This document shows, piece after piece, positions 1-9,600 of a stretch of DNA of 33,034 nt. The notes under the pieces were generated by a model. It had not been told where the DNA came from. It ran no database searches and worked only from the letters and a program-made list of their open reading frames with translations. The stretch's first letter is position 1. Each line of letters begins with the position of its first letter. The position numbers and the translations under genes were made by a program. Source of the stretch: Acidimicrobiaceae bacterium (GTDB lineage: Bacteria; Actinomycetota; Acidimicrobiia; Acidimicrobiales; Palsa-688); contig JAUTXN010000196.1 of the NCBI GenBank assembly GCA_030838045.1, positions 1 through 33,034 of the forward strand. The letters run 5' to 3'.

Positions 1-1042
1 CGGGCGCCCGGACCCGACCGAACCTGACCCGAACCCCGGCCCCCGCGTCGGTGACCTGTTGGGCGACGATCGGCTGGTCGTCCCGGATGGGCGCCACCAC
101 CAGGGGGAGCCCGTGGGCCAGCGTCTCACACACCGTGTTGTGGCCCCCGTGCGACACGACGGCGTCCACCCGCCGGAGCAGGTCGAGCTGGGGAACATAC
201 CCCCGGACCAGCACATTGTCCGGCACGGCAGTGATCAGGTCGGGCGGGCCGACCACGACGCCCTGCACCCGGTCGGCCATGGCAGCCAGCGCCGCCACCG
301 CCTCGGTGAGGAAACGCCGCCCCGCGGGCGCGTTGATCGTTCCCAGCGAAACGAGCACGTGGCGCCGGGACGGATCGAGCCACTCCCACGGGAACTCAGG
401 ACCGACCGGCCGGGCGCCGAGCGAGGGCCCGACGAAGCGGTAGTGCGGGGGAAACGACCGCCCCGCCCCGGCCAGCGCCGCGGTCGTGAACGCCAGTACC
501 AGGTGCTCCGAGAAGCGAAGGTCTCCGCCGCCCGCCACGCCGCAGTCGGCTTGGAACCGGCGCAGCGCCGTGGCGACCCACTCGCCCACCTTGGGGAGCA
601 ATGCGAAGGGGTCCACCAGTTCCGCCGAGGTGGTGGCCGACGTGGCCCAGGGCAGCCCCCGCCCGATGGCCACGACGGCACCGGCGATGGCCTGCTGATC
701 GACGATCATGACGTCGGGCCGGAACCGCTCGACGGCCGACTCCACGCCCGGCACCATGGCCCGGCCGAGCGGGAGGATGAAGTCCTCCCACAAGAACAGC
801 AGCGCCTCGGCGCCCCGCAAGCCCTGCGAGCGTTGCCGGGCCTCGGTGACGCCGGGGTCGTCGTCGTCGGGATCCTCGCCGACCGGGATCAACTCGGCGC
901 CGGCCGGCAGGAGGGGCCGGATCGCCTTGGCGTACCCGGTCCACGCCACGGCGTGGCCCCGAGCGCGCAGCCGTTCCCCGACCGCCACGGTCGGGTTGGT
1001 GTGCCCCGTGAGGGGCGGCACGACGAAAAGGAACCGGCTCAC
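1..1042 (-). CDS. GT1-family glycosyltransferase, C-terminus cut by window edge
   Basis: The frame is open from a GTG at 1042 to the left edge with no stop (347 codons visible). The N-terminus has the GT-B acceptor-side hallmark PPLTGHTNP at residues 9-17. The C-terminal half has the nucleotide-sugar motif HGGHNT (298-303), then GLPLVVAP and DDQP (321-324), as in macrolide/UGT-type glycosyltransferases that use NDP-sugars. Probably fewer than 100 residues are missing. It lies 46 bases after the hydrolase stop and is the last visible gene of the megasynthase operon. It probably transfers a sugar to the hydroxylated product of that pathway; this is inferred from context only. The GTG has no strong Shine-Dalgarno sequence. 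The family call is firm; the sugar and acceptor are unknown. Confidence 0.9.
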   Translation of the reverse strand, partial: MSRFLFVVPPLTGHTNPTVAVGERLRARGHAVAWTGYAKAIRPLLPAGAELIPVGEDPDDDDPGVTEARQRSQGLRGAEALLFLWEDFILPLGRAMVPGVESAVERFRPDVMIVDQQAIAGAVVAIGRGLPWATSATTSAELVDPFALLPKVGEWVATALRRFQADCGVAGGGDLRFSEHLVLAFTTAALAGAGRSFPPHYRFVGPSLGARPVGPEFPWEWLDPSRRHVLVSLGTINAPAGRRFLTEAVAALAAMADRVQGVVVGPPDLITAVPDNVLVRGYVPQLDLLRRVDAVVSHGGHNTVCETLAHGLPLVVAPIRDDQPIVAQQVTDAGAGVRVRFGRVRAP

Positions 1043-1088
1043 CTCACCACGTCAATGCCATCGCACCCGAGCGGGGCCTAGCCGTGGC

Positions 1089-1949
1089 CTAGCCGGCGAC
1101 GAGTTCGGCCAGGGGGTGCGCCGCCACCAGGTCCCGCGCCGGGGGCTGGTACACCGGGGCCGGCCCGTTGCGACCCGCGAACCACCAGGCCAGCACCGCC
1201 TGCAAATGGTCCGGAACCTCCATCAGGATCGAGTGGCCGCATCCCTCCAGGATGTTGAGCGTGAAGTCGGGCACCAACGACGCCAGATCCCGGGCCCGGT
1301 CGATGACGTCCGACTCGTCCCCGTAGATCGCCAGCACCGGGCACGCCAGCGTGGCCAGCGGCTCGCGCGGCAACGGGATGGCGGTGAGCAGGTCCTCGAC
1401 CAGGCTGGTGTGGTTGATCAACGCGTCGGCCTTGCCGGCCATGCGCGTCATCTTGCGCCCCGCCGACGCCACCCACGTCCGCGCCTCCTCCAGCTCCATC
1501 CCGAACGCGATGCCCCACAGCGTCCGGGCCATCTCCTCGCCCCAACCCTGGACCGCGAAATGGCCCTCGACCAGCACGAGGCTGGCGATGCGCGACGGGT
1601 ACGCCATGGCGAACGCCAGGCCCACCGTCCCGCCGTAGCTGTTGCCCACGATGTGCACCGGGCCGTCGATGCCCAGCTCGAACAGCAAGCCGACCAGGTC
1701 GTCGACGGAATCCTCCAGGGCGTACCCGAGCGGCGGCCGCTCCGAGAGCCCATGGCCCCGCAGGTCGTAGAGCATCACGTCGGCGCCCGCGGCGGCACAC
1801 GGGTTGGCCAGCGTGTAATAGAAGCTCGACAGGTTGTCCATGACCAGGCCGTGGATGAACACGACCGCCGGGGTCTCGGCACTGCGCCCCTGCGGCGGCG
1901 TGAGCTGCTGCACATGGAACCGCACCCCGTTGGCGACGACGTCAGCCAC
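1089..1949 (-). CDS. Alpha/beta-fold hydrolase (possible chain-release thioesterase)
   Basis: This 286-aa protein has the alpha/beta-hydrolase layout: oxyanion-side HG at 33-34, nucleophile elbow GNSYGG with Ser104, an acid candidate in IYGDESD (Asp211 or Asp214) and catalytic His239 in EGCGHSI. A helical cap lies between about residues 130 and 190. It has no signal peptide, so it is cytoplasmic. Its ATG at 1949 lies inside the end of the ACP gene (8-base overlap), so translation is probably coupled. Because neither megasynthase shows a terminal thioesterase, this protein may release or edit the ACP-bound chain. That role is inference; the fold also serves esterases, epoxide hydrolases and lactonases. 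Confidence 0.88.
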   Translation of the reverse strand: MADVVANGVRFHVQQLTPPQGRSAETPAVVFIHGLVMDNLSSFYYTLANPCAAAGADVMLYDLRGHGLSERPPLGYALEDSVDDLVGLLFELGIDGPVHIVGNSYGGTVGLAFAMAYPSRIASLVLVEGHFAVQGWGEEMARTLWGIAFGMELEEARTWVASAGRKMTRMAGKADALINHTSLVEDLLTAIPLPREPLATLACPVLAIYGDESDVIDRARDLASLVPDFTLNILEGCGHSILMEVPDHLQAVLAWWFAGRNGPAPVYQPPARDLVAAHPLAELVAG

Positions 1950-2235
1950 GGCTGCCCACCGCCTCCAGGCACAGCCGGATGTGGTCGACGACCTGGCCGA
2001 CGCGCAGGGCGATGATCTCGTGCAGGTCCTTGCCCGCCAGGAACCCGACGAAGTCGACGGCGGCGCCGTAGTGCTCCTTCATCAGCCCCGCCAGGGCCAC
2101 GAACTCGATGCTTTCGAGCTCCAGGTCACCCGAGAACGCCGTGTCCATGGTCACGTCGACCTCGAGCAGGTAGTCCTCGCCGATCACCTGGCCGAGCATT
2201 TGGGTGATGTCGGCCAGAATGGTGTCAGCGTCCAT
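1942..2235 (-). CDS. Discrete acyl carrier protein
   Basis: A 97-aa acidic helical protein with the carrier motif DLELESIEF; Ser42 (from the chosen ATG) is the expected phosphopantetheine site. The ATG at 2235 is preferred over a start seven codons upstream because AGAGAGGACC lies just before it. It overlaps the end of the KS-AT-DH-PPT gene by 11 bases and the hydrolase start by 8 bases. It is an additional carrier beyond the one embedded in the large megasynthase, and the transferase domain encoded immediately upstream could activate it. It may carry the finished chain to the hydrolase or glycosyltransferase. That role is inferred. Confidence 0.9.
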   Translation of the reverse strand: MDADTILADITQMLGQVIGEDYLLEVDVTMDTAFSGDLELESIEFVALAGLMKEHYGAAVDFVGFLAGKDLHEIIALRVGQVVDHIRLCLEAVGSRG

Positions 2236-5200
2236 TGGTGGTCCTCTCTTTGACAAGGGTAAGGGGGGAAAAGCCCCGCGTGATGCTCACGACCGTGGTG
2301 GGGGGTGGGGACCCGTTGGTGGTCCAGGCGACGACGTAGCGGGTCACACCGTCAACACCGCGCACGCTGGTCGTGTCGACCCACCAGCGGACCCCGTGGT
2401 CCAGGGCTGCGACCAGCACCTGCGTCCCCTCCATCTGCTTGACCTCGAAACGATGGGGCCGTCCCCCGAGGCCCGTCCCCACCGCCTTGGCGACCGCCTC
2501 CTTGGCGGCCCAGAAACGGGTAAGGCACTCGAGGCGCGTCCCGACACCAGCGGCGCACAGGTCGAGCAGCGCCCGTTCGGCCTCGGTACAGGCGACGCCC
2601 TCGAACTGGGGGGTGCGCTCTTCGACCGCCTGCACGTCGATGCCGACGCCTCGCCCCGCCTCGTCGGTCTCTCCGACCAGGGCGACCGCCAGCTCGCCCG
2701 AGTGGGCGATCGAGATGCCCGTTCCCGCGGGCAGCCCGTCGACCGACGGCCGGCCCGACTCCTCGTTGTCGACGACGAACTCGGCCGGGAACAGCGGTCC
2801 CGCGCCCCGGTCCCACAGGTACTGGCGCACCGCGTCCTTGGCCGCGATGCGGCCCAGCAGCCAACGGTGACGGCCCCGGGGGTTGTGCTGCTCGTACTGC
2901 AGCCGTTCGGGGGCGGTCAGGTAGCGGCGCATCACGAGCTCCCGGTTGGCCGGGTCGGGCCAGCGGTCGCGGAGCAGGAACCACCCACCGGGGCGGTCCT
3001 CGGCGATGCGATTCGACTCCGGCCAGCGCAGCATCGGGCTGACCCGGTCGTCGGTGACGAAACGCCGGTCGGTCCAGCCGCCGATCCGGGCCCACACCGT
3101 GCCGTCGGGCCGGCGCAGTTCGAGGTCGGCGGCGACCGAGGTGTCGGTCACGGTGCGGACCCAGACCGTGCACCCGAGGGGCTGGCCGACCTGGGGGTGA
3201 GGACCGAACAGTTCCAGCCGGTCGATCGACGCGGGGAACGCCATGCGGTTCTCGGCCACCATCGTCTGGATCCAGAAGCCCAGCAGCTGGCCGGCGTTGT
3301 CGAGCAGGCCGCCCGGGGCGTCGAGGCTGACCAGGTGACCCCGGATGCCATTGTCGGCGTAGCCCGTGATCTCCGTGACGCCCTGGAACGCCGGGCCGTG
3401 GAACAGCCAGCGGTCCTGGTACAGCGCCTCGGCCCGCACCGGCGAGGACCGTTCGCCCCGCAGCGGCTCGACCCGGGGAGCGGGGGGCAGGGGATAGCGA
3501 TCCGCGGTCAGGACCTTGCCCCGGGCGTAGCCCTCGAGGGCCACGTCGATGTTGCCCTCGTCGTCGACCGAGGCGGTGATCGTGAGTCGCACCGGCTCGG
3601 TCGGCGCCAACCACCGCAGGGCCCGGACATTGGCCAGGCCCGCAATGACGCGGTCGCCGGCCAGCGGCCGGGCGGCGTCCATCATCAACTCCAGCATGGT
3701 CGTCATGGGCACGACCGGGAACCGGTCGGCCATCTTCGGCCACCCCGCGGCCTGGCGGTAGAAGCAGTGGTCCGCCAGGTACGGCATGGTTTCCACCGAC
3801 ACCACACGAGTCGTGGTGGCGCTGGTCGGCACCGAGGGCGCGGTCCAGAGCCGCAGGACGGCACCTGCGGCCTCCTGGGCGTCGGCCAGCACCGCGTCGA
3901 ATGCCGACAGGACCGGGTGATCACCCTCGGGGCGGGCAGGTGTCGGGGCGGTGGTGAGCGGGGCGACGTCATCGGCGAAGTGGACGATCGAAGAACCCAA
4001 ATGCAGCGCCACCGACGTCGATTCGTGGCGCGCTTCGTGAGGCGCCAGCGCGGCCAGGGCCGGCGCCCGACCCTCGACCCAGAGGGCGACCGCCACCCGG
4101 AGCAACTGGTCGAGCCCGTTGTTCTTCGACGTGCAGGCACTGATCACGAGCTGGTCGCGGTCGCGCAGGACATCGTCGATGAACCCCGTCAGGCTGCCGC
4201 TGCCCACCTGCACGAACACCCGGACACCGTCGTCGTGGAGGCGGCGCACCATCGGGCCGAAGCGGACCGGCTCGACCAGGTGACGCCACGCCAGCCGGCG
4301 GACCCCGTCGAGGTCGTCGGGGTAGGGGCCTTCGATGGTGGCCGACCAGACCGGGGTGGAGGCGCGGCTCAGCGGCAGTCCCCGCAGTTGCTGGCCGATC
4401 GCCGCCAGGTAGGGCTCGACCATCGGCGTGTGGAAGCCGGAGCGAAACGCCAGCACCTGACCCATGACGCCTTCGGCCCGAAGCCGTTCGAGGGCCACGG
4501 CGACGCTTGCCTCCTCGCCGCAGATGATCGACTGGTGAGGGCAGTTGTCGTGGGAGACGACGATCCGGTCAAGTCCGGTGATGGCGGCCTCGGCCATCTC
4601 GGCGCCGCAACCCAAGGCGGCGAACACCACCCCCGGTACCTCGATGCTGGCCCCGTCGAGCGAGCCCATGACCCGGTCGATGTCGGCGCCGTCGTGCATT
4701 CCTGCCGCGATCATGGCGTTCCACTCGCCGATGCTGTGACCGGCCAGCACGTCGGGTTGGATCCCGAGTTGGCGCAGCGCCGCGTCCATGAGCCGCCCGA
4801 CGCCGAGGGTGGCCAGGCTGTGCTGGCCCAGGGTCTCGGTGCCGCGGCGATGCGGGTCGGCCAACCCGAAGTGGGCGGCCACCCCCTCCACCCGAGGATC
4901 GAAGACCTGCTCGACGCCCGGGAACACGAAGGCCACCTTGGCGGTGGCGTCGGCCAGCAGGGGGGCGGACGTGAACCAGACGTCGTTGCGGCCCCGCCAC
5001 GGGCGGCCCCGGGCCACGACCTTGCGGGCCAGTTCCAGGCGCGTCGGGTTCGGGTCCACGATCGCCAGGCGCCACGGAGCGGCGTCGGGCACCGCCCGGA
5101 GGTCGTCGCGGGCCAGCAGGACGGCGTCGTCGGTGGCCAGCGCCCGCGACAGTTCCTCGGCCGTGGCCCCGGCCAGCAGCAGGACCCGCTGCGAGACGCC

Positions 5201-6640
5201 GCTGCGCCGCACGGGTGCCACGATGGGCGCGGCCCCGGCTCGGGCGGTGGGAGCCTCTTCCAAGATGACGTGGGCGTTGATGCCCCCGAAGCCGAAGGCG
5301 TTGACCGCAGCCCGTCGGGGCACGCCGTCGCCCAGGTCACCCCACTCGGTCGTCTCGGTCATGGGTGCCAGCCGCGTCCCTGCCAGGTGGGGATGCGGGT
5401 CCTCGCAGTGCAGCGTGGGAGGCAGCACCCGGTGATGGACCGCCAGGGCCGCCTTGATCAGTCCCGCCATGCCCGCAGCCGGCATCGAATGCCCGATCAT
5501 GGACTTGACCGTGCCCAGGCCGATCGCCGGGCCGCGGCGGCCGAACACCCGCGCCAAGGTGGTGAGCTCGGCCTCGTCACCCACCTGCGTGGCGGTGCCG
5601 TGCGCCTCGATCATGGAGACCGCGCCCGGCGCCGTCGGATCCAGGCCGGCCGCGGCCCACGCCCGCTCCAAGGCGAGCACCTGGCCTTCCACCCGGGGCC
5701 GCATGAGGCTGGCGTCGCGCCCGTCGCTGGCCACGCCGCTGCCCCGGATGACGGCGTAGATCCGGTCGCCCCGCCGTTCGGCGTCGACCAGCCGGGTGAG
5801 CACGACCATGCCGATCCCCTCACCGATCAAGATGCCGTCGGCCCGGCGGTCGAACGGCCGGATCTGCTGGGTCGGGCTGAGCGCTCGCAGCTGGGAGAAC
5901 ACGCTCCAGAGCGTCACGTCGTGGCAGAGGTGGACACCACCCGCGATGACGAGGTCGCATCGACCCCGGTCCAGCTCCGCGATGGCGTGGTCGACCGCCA
6001 GGAGGGAGGAGGCGCAGGCCGCGTCGACGGTGTAGGCGGGGCCCTGGAGGTCGAGCCGGTTGGCGATGCGCGAGGCGGCCAGGTTGGGTACCAGCCCGAT
6101 TGACGCCTCGGGGCGCTCGGGGCCCAGGCGGGCCTGGAAGTCGAGGCCCACCTGCGCCAGCTGGTCGTCACTCAGGCCCGGCACCAGCTCGCGGAGGCTG
6201 GCCACCAGTTGCTTGCCGGCCCGGATCCGCTGGTCGAGACGGGCCACGCCGGCCGACAGGTAGCCGCCCCGGCCCAGGATGACCCCGGCCCGGCTCCGGT
6301 CGCCGAGGTGGTCTTCGCCCCCGGCGTCGGCGATCGCGGCCGCCGCCACCTTGAGCGCCAGCAGTTGGTCGGGTTCGGTGCTGTCGACCGCGACGGGCAT
6401 GATCCCGAAGGCGGCGGGATCGAACGTGGCGATGTCGTCGATGAAGCCGCCCCGGCGGCAGTAGAACTTGTCGCTGGCCGGCTGCGACCACGCCGCGGGG
6501 TCGTAGTAGGAGGGGTCCCACCGGGTGGCGGGAACATCGGTGACCGAATCCACTCGGTTGACGATGTTGTGCCAGAAGGTTTCCACGTCGGGGGCGCCCG
6601 GAAAAAGGGCCGCCATCCCCACGATCGCAACGTCGGTCAT
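2225..6640 (-). CDS. Megasynthase KS-AT-DH-phosphopantetheinyl transferase
   Basis: This 1471-aa multidomain protein begins with a ketosynthase at about 1-460. Its Cys209 (DAACASS), His347 (EAHGTA) and His384 (IGHSMPAAG) form an intact triad. An acyltransferase follows at about 560-850, with Ser636 in AGHSIGEW and His738 in SGFHTP. The usual FPGQGSQ entry is replaced by FPGVEQV, and the usual carboxylate-binding Arg position appears to be Asp662. A hotdog dehydratase occupies about 940-1200 (His958 in LADHCF, Asp1114/Gln1118 in DNAGQ). An Sfp-type transferase ends the protein (GVGIDV at 1331-1336, WAAKEAVAK at 1377-1385). Its ATG overlaps the upstream megasynthase stop as ATGA. It supplies dehydration, a second condensation module and self-activation. 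The domain plan recalls PfaC/PfaB, heterocyst-glycolipid and enediyne synthases. Confidence 0.93.
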   Translation of the reverse strand: MTDVAIVGMAALFPGAPDVETFWHNIVNRVDSVTDVPATRWDPSYYDPAAWSQPASDKFYCRRGGFIDDIATFDPAAFGIMPVAVDSTEPDQLLALKVAAAAIADAGGEDHLGDRSRAGVILGRGGYLSAGVARLDQRIRAGKQLVASLRELVPGLSDDQLAQVGLDFQARLGPERPEASIGLVPNLAASRIANRLDLQGPAYTVDAACASSLLAVDHAIAELDRGRCDLVIAGGVHLCHDVTLWSVFSQLRALSPTQQIRPFDRRADGILIGEGIGMVVLTRLVDAERRGDRIYAVIRGSGVASDGRDASLMRPRVEGQVLALERAWAAAGLDPTAPGAVSMIEAHGTATQVGDEAELTTLARVFGRRGPAIGLGTVKSMIGHSMPAAGMAGLIKAALAVHHRVLPPTLHCEDPHPHLAGTRLAPMTETTEWGDLGDGVPRRAAVNAFGFGGINAHVILEEAPTARAGAAPIVAPVRRSGVSQRVLLLAGATAEELSRALATDDAVLLARDDLRAVPDAAPWRLAIVDPNPTRLELARKVVARGRPWRGRNDVWFTSAPLLADATAKVAFVFPGVEQVFDPRVEGVAAHFGLADPHRRGTETLGQHSLATLGVGRLMDAALRQLGIQPDVLAGHSIGEWNAMIAAGMHDGADIDRVMGSLDGASIEVPGVVFAALGCGAEMAEAAITGLDRIVVSHDNCPHQSIICGEEASVAVALERLRAEGVMGQVLAFRSGFHTPMVEPYLAAIGQQLRGLPLSRASTPVWSATIEGPYPDDLDGVRRLAWRHLVEPVRFGPMVRRLHDDGVRVFVQVGSGSLTGFIDDVLRDRDQLVISACTSKNNGLDQLLRVAVALWVEGRAPALAALAPHEARHESTSVALHLGSSIVHFADDVAPLTTAPTPARPEGDHPVLSAFDAVLADAQEAAGAVLRLWTAPSVPTSATTTRVVSVETMPYLADHCFYRQAAGWPKMADRFPVVPMTTMLELMMDAARPLAGDRVIAGLANVRALRWLAPTEPVRLTITASVDDEGNIDVALEGYARGKVLTADRYPLPPAPRVEPLRGERSSPVRAEALYQDRWLFHGPAFQGVTEITGYADNGIRGHLVSLDAPGGLLDNAGQLLGFWIQTMVAENRMAFPASIDRLELFGPHPQVGQPLGCTVWVRTVTDTSVAADLELRRPDGTVWARIGGWTDRRFVTDDRVSPMLRWPESNRIAEDRPGGWFLLRDRWPDPANRELVMRRYLTAPERLQYEQHNPRGRHRWLLGRIAAKDAVRQYLWDRGAGPLFPAEFVVDNEESGRPSVDGLPAGTGISIAHSGELAVALVGETDEAGRGVGIDVQAVEERTPQFEGVACTEAERALLDLCAAGVGTRLECLTRFWAAKEAVAKAVGTGLGGRPHRFEVKQMEGTQVLVAALDHGVRWWVDTTSVRGVDGVTRYVVAWTTNGSPPPTTVVSITRGFSPLTLVKERTTNGR

Positions 6641-9600
6641 CCGCGTGCGATCGCGTCGCGCATGTAGACGACCTGCGAAACGTCCCGGGGGCCGAAGGCC
6701 AGCTCACGCAGCAGGCAGGCGACTCCGTCATCGACGCCGATCAGGCCCACGCCCCGTCGGGTGTACTCCCGTTCCAGCTCCGCCGAGACCATCCCGGCAC
6801 CGGCCCAGGGACCCCAGTCGACCGCCACTACCCGGCCCCGGAACTGCCTCGCCCAGATGCGGGCCAGGCTGTCCATGGCGTCGTTGGCCGCGGCGTAGTC
6901 CGCCTGGCCCCGGTTGCCGAACACCCCGGCGACGCTGGCGAACAGCACGAGGAAACCCAGGTCGGGGCGTAGCGCGGAGACGAGGTGACGGGCGCCGTCG
7001 ACCTTGGTGCGGAACACCCGCTCGAACGATTCCACGCCCTTGTCGCTCATCCGCTTGTCCTCGAGCACCCCGGCGCCGTGGATGACACCGTCGAGGCGGC
7101 CGTGGCGGGCGTAGATGTCGCCGATCACGGACTGCACGGCGTCGCCGTCGCGGACGTCGACCACGTGGTAGCGGGCCGAGGCGGCCGTCTTCGCCAGTTG
7201 GGTCAGGCTGGCCCGGATCTCCCGGGTGGCGAGCAGCCGGGCGGTGGCCACCTCGACCTGGCCGGGGATACGCGAGCCGCTCTCGATCAAGGCTCGGCGG
7301 ATGGCCGGGGCGTCGCCCGCGAGGGCGGTGGCGGGATCCTCGTCGCCGGTCGGTGCCTGGGTGCGCCCGATCAGCTCGATGTGGCAGCCGGTGGCCCGGG
7401 CCAGTTCGATCGCCACCTTGGACGTGATGCCCCGGGCGCCTCCGGTCAGCAGCACGACCGAATCGGGCCCGAGGTCGAGGGCCGCGGACGCGGCTGCGAT
7501 GTCAAGGGCCGAGGCGTTGCGGGCCTGGCGCAGCGCGACCGGTGTCACCCGCCGGGTCCAACGAGCCCCCCGGGCATAGCCGACCATGACCGGCGGCTGG
7601 GCCGCGGTCAGCTCCGCCAGCAGGGCCGAGGCCACGGCACCGGCACGTTGCTTCGGATCGACGTCGACCACCTGGCTGACGAGGTCGGGGTACTCGGCGC
7701 GCATGGTGCGGACCAGCCCGCCCAGTCCGAGACCGGCATCCGACGCGTCCGCGTCGTCGAAGCCGAACCGGCCGCCGTCGCCCGTGGCGACCACGAGGCG
7801 GGCCACCCCCCGCTCGGCCGCTTCGCGCAGCACCGAGAAGGCGCCCGGGAGGATGGCGGCGTGATCGGGCTCGAGGGCGGTCAGATGCACCAGGGCGTGG
7901 GCCCCGTCGAGGACGGCCAGGCTCTCGTCGTGGCCCGACTCGCTCTGCTCGGAGTCGAGGATGACGACGTCGGCGCCTCGGTGTTCGAGCAGTTCGGAAA
8001 GTTCAAGCCCGATGCCCAGGCCGCCGTCGACGATCACGTACCGCTTGCCGGCCAGCAGGTCGCTGTCCTCACCCGGGTCGGTCAGCGTCTCGAGCTCTTC
8101 GAGCACGACCAGCTGGCGGCTGGTATCGGTGTTGACCACCGGCTCGACGGGAGCGACGGCCTTCGTCTCCGGCTTTTCGCCGGCGTGGGCCACGATCCAG
8201 TCGGCGATGGCGTTCAGGGTCTTCAGGCGGGCCAGTTGCTCGACGGTCGCCTCGTCGATGGAGCCGCCGTCGGCGCCACCGAGGCCGACGCGTTCGGCCA
8301 GCTCGCCCAGGATCTCGGTCCGCTTGATGGAGTCGATGCTGAGATCGGCCTCGAGGTCCAGGTCCGCGTCGAGCATGTCGCTCGGGTAGCCGGTGCGGTG
8401 GCTGACGATGGCCAGCACGGCCTCGAGGATGCCGGCTCGGGTCAGGGGACCGCCCGGAGCCGGAGCCGGAGTCGGGGTGGGGGTGGGGGTGACTGCGGTG
8501 ACCGTGGAAGTCGCGACCACGGCTGCGGCGCGCGGCGCAACCGCGTTTGCGGCTACCGCCGGATCCCCGCCCGAGCCCAGATAGCCGAGGAGGACGTCGC
8601 GCTGGGCGGCCACCAGTTCCCGGCTGCTGCGGAGGAACTCGAGGACCGCCACGTCCCGGTCGGCGGGCGCCGCGGCTGGCATCGTCGCCACCGGCGCGAT
8701 CTGGGGGACCGCGGTCATGGGCTGGAGGCCGCCGGGGAGCGGCGTGCCGTCGGCGGTGCGCACCAGGTGGCCGTTGACCAGCCAACCCGGTCGACGGGGG
8801 ATGTCGGAGAGGGAGACGATGTTGACCTGGCGGCCCCGGAAGAGGGCCTCGGTGTCGACGGCGACGCCGGCCGCCGCCAGTTGGGCCAGGGCGAGCAGCA
8901 GGCGGGGCAGGCCCGGTTCGCCCGCGATGTCGCAGGCCACGGCCAGGTGGGGACGGCCGGCCAGGATCTTGTCGACCAGGTTGGTGAGCACCCGGCTCGG
9001 GCCGGACTCGACGAAGACCCGGGCGCCCGCGGCGTACATGGCCTCGACCTGGTCGACGAAGCGGACCGGCTCGGCCACCTGGCCCGCCAGGGTGTCACGC
9101 ACCGCGTCGGGGCCGGCCGGGTAGGGCTCGGCGGTCGTATTCGACCACACCGGGATTGCGGGGGTCCGGACCGTACGGGTCGCCAGCTCGGCCCGCAGTG
9201 TCATCGCCGCCCCGGCGACGAGCGTGCTGTGGAAGGCGCAGGCGACCGGGATCCTCTTGGCCGACAGGCCCTGTTCGGCCAGGCGCGCCACGGCCGCATC
9301 GACCGCGGCCGTTGGGCCGGAGATCACGACCTGGTCGGGGGCGTTGTGGTTGGCGATGCGCACGCCGTCGCCGGGAATCAGCGCTTCTTGGACGGCGCCG
9401 GCGGTGGCGCTGACCGCGGCCATGGTGCCTGGATCGTCGCCCATGGCCGCGAGGATGGCCTCCGCCCGGGCGGTGCTGATGGCGACCAGTTCCTCACCGT
9501 CGAGGGCGCCGGCTGCCGCCAGGGCGACCAGTTCGCCGTAGCTGTGGCCGCCGGCCAGGTCGGGGCGCACGCCGAAGGTGCCGAGCAGCTCGTGCATGGC

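Noticed and set aside
59-1081. 340-codon plus-strand frame at the left edge
   Set aside because: Low-complexity shadow; the minus strand reads as a GT1 glycosyltransferase across the same bases.
2204-6103. Very long open frame on the plus strand (1299 codons) opposite the second megasynthase
   Set aside because: Arg/His/Gln/Gly-rich translation with no domains, a typical antisense shadow of a high-GC gene. The minus strand encodes clear KS-AT-DH-PPT motifs.
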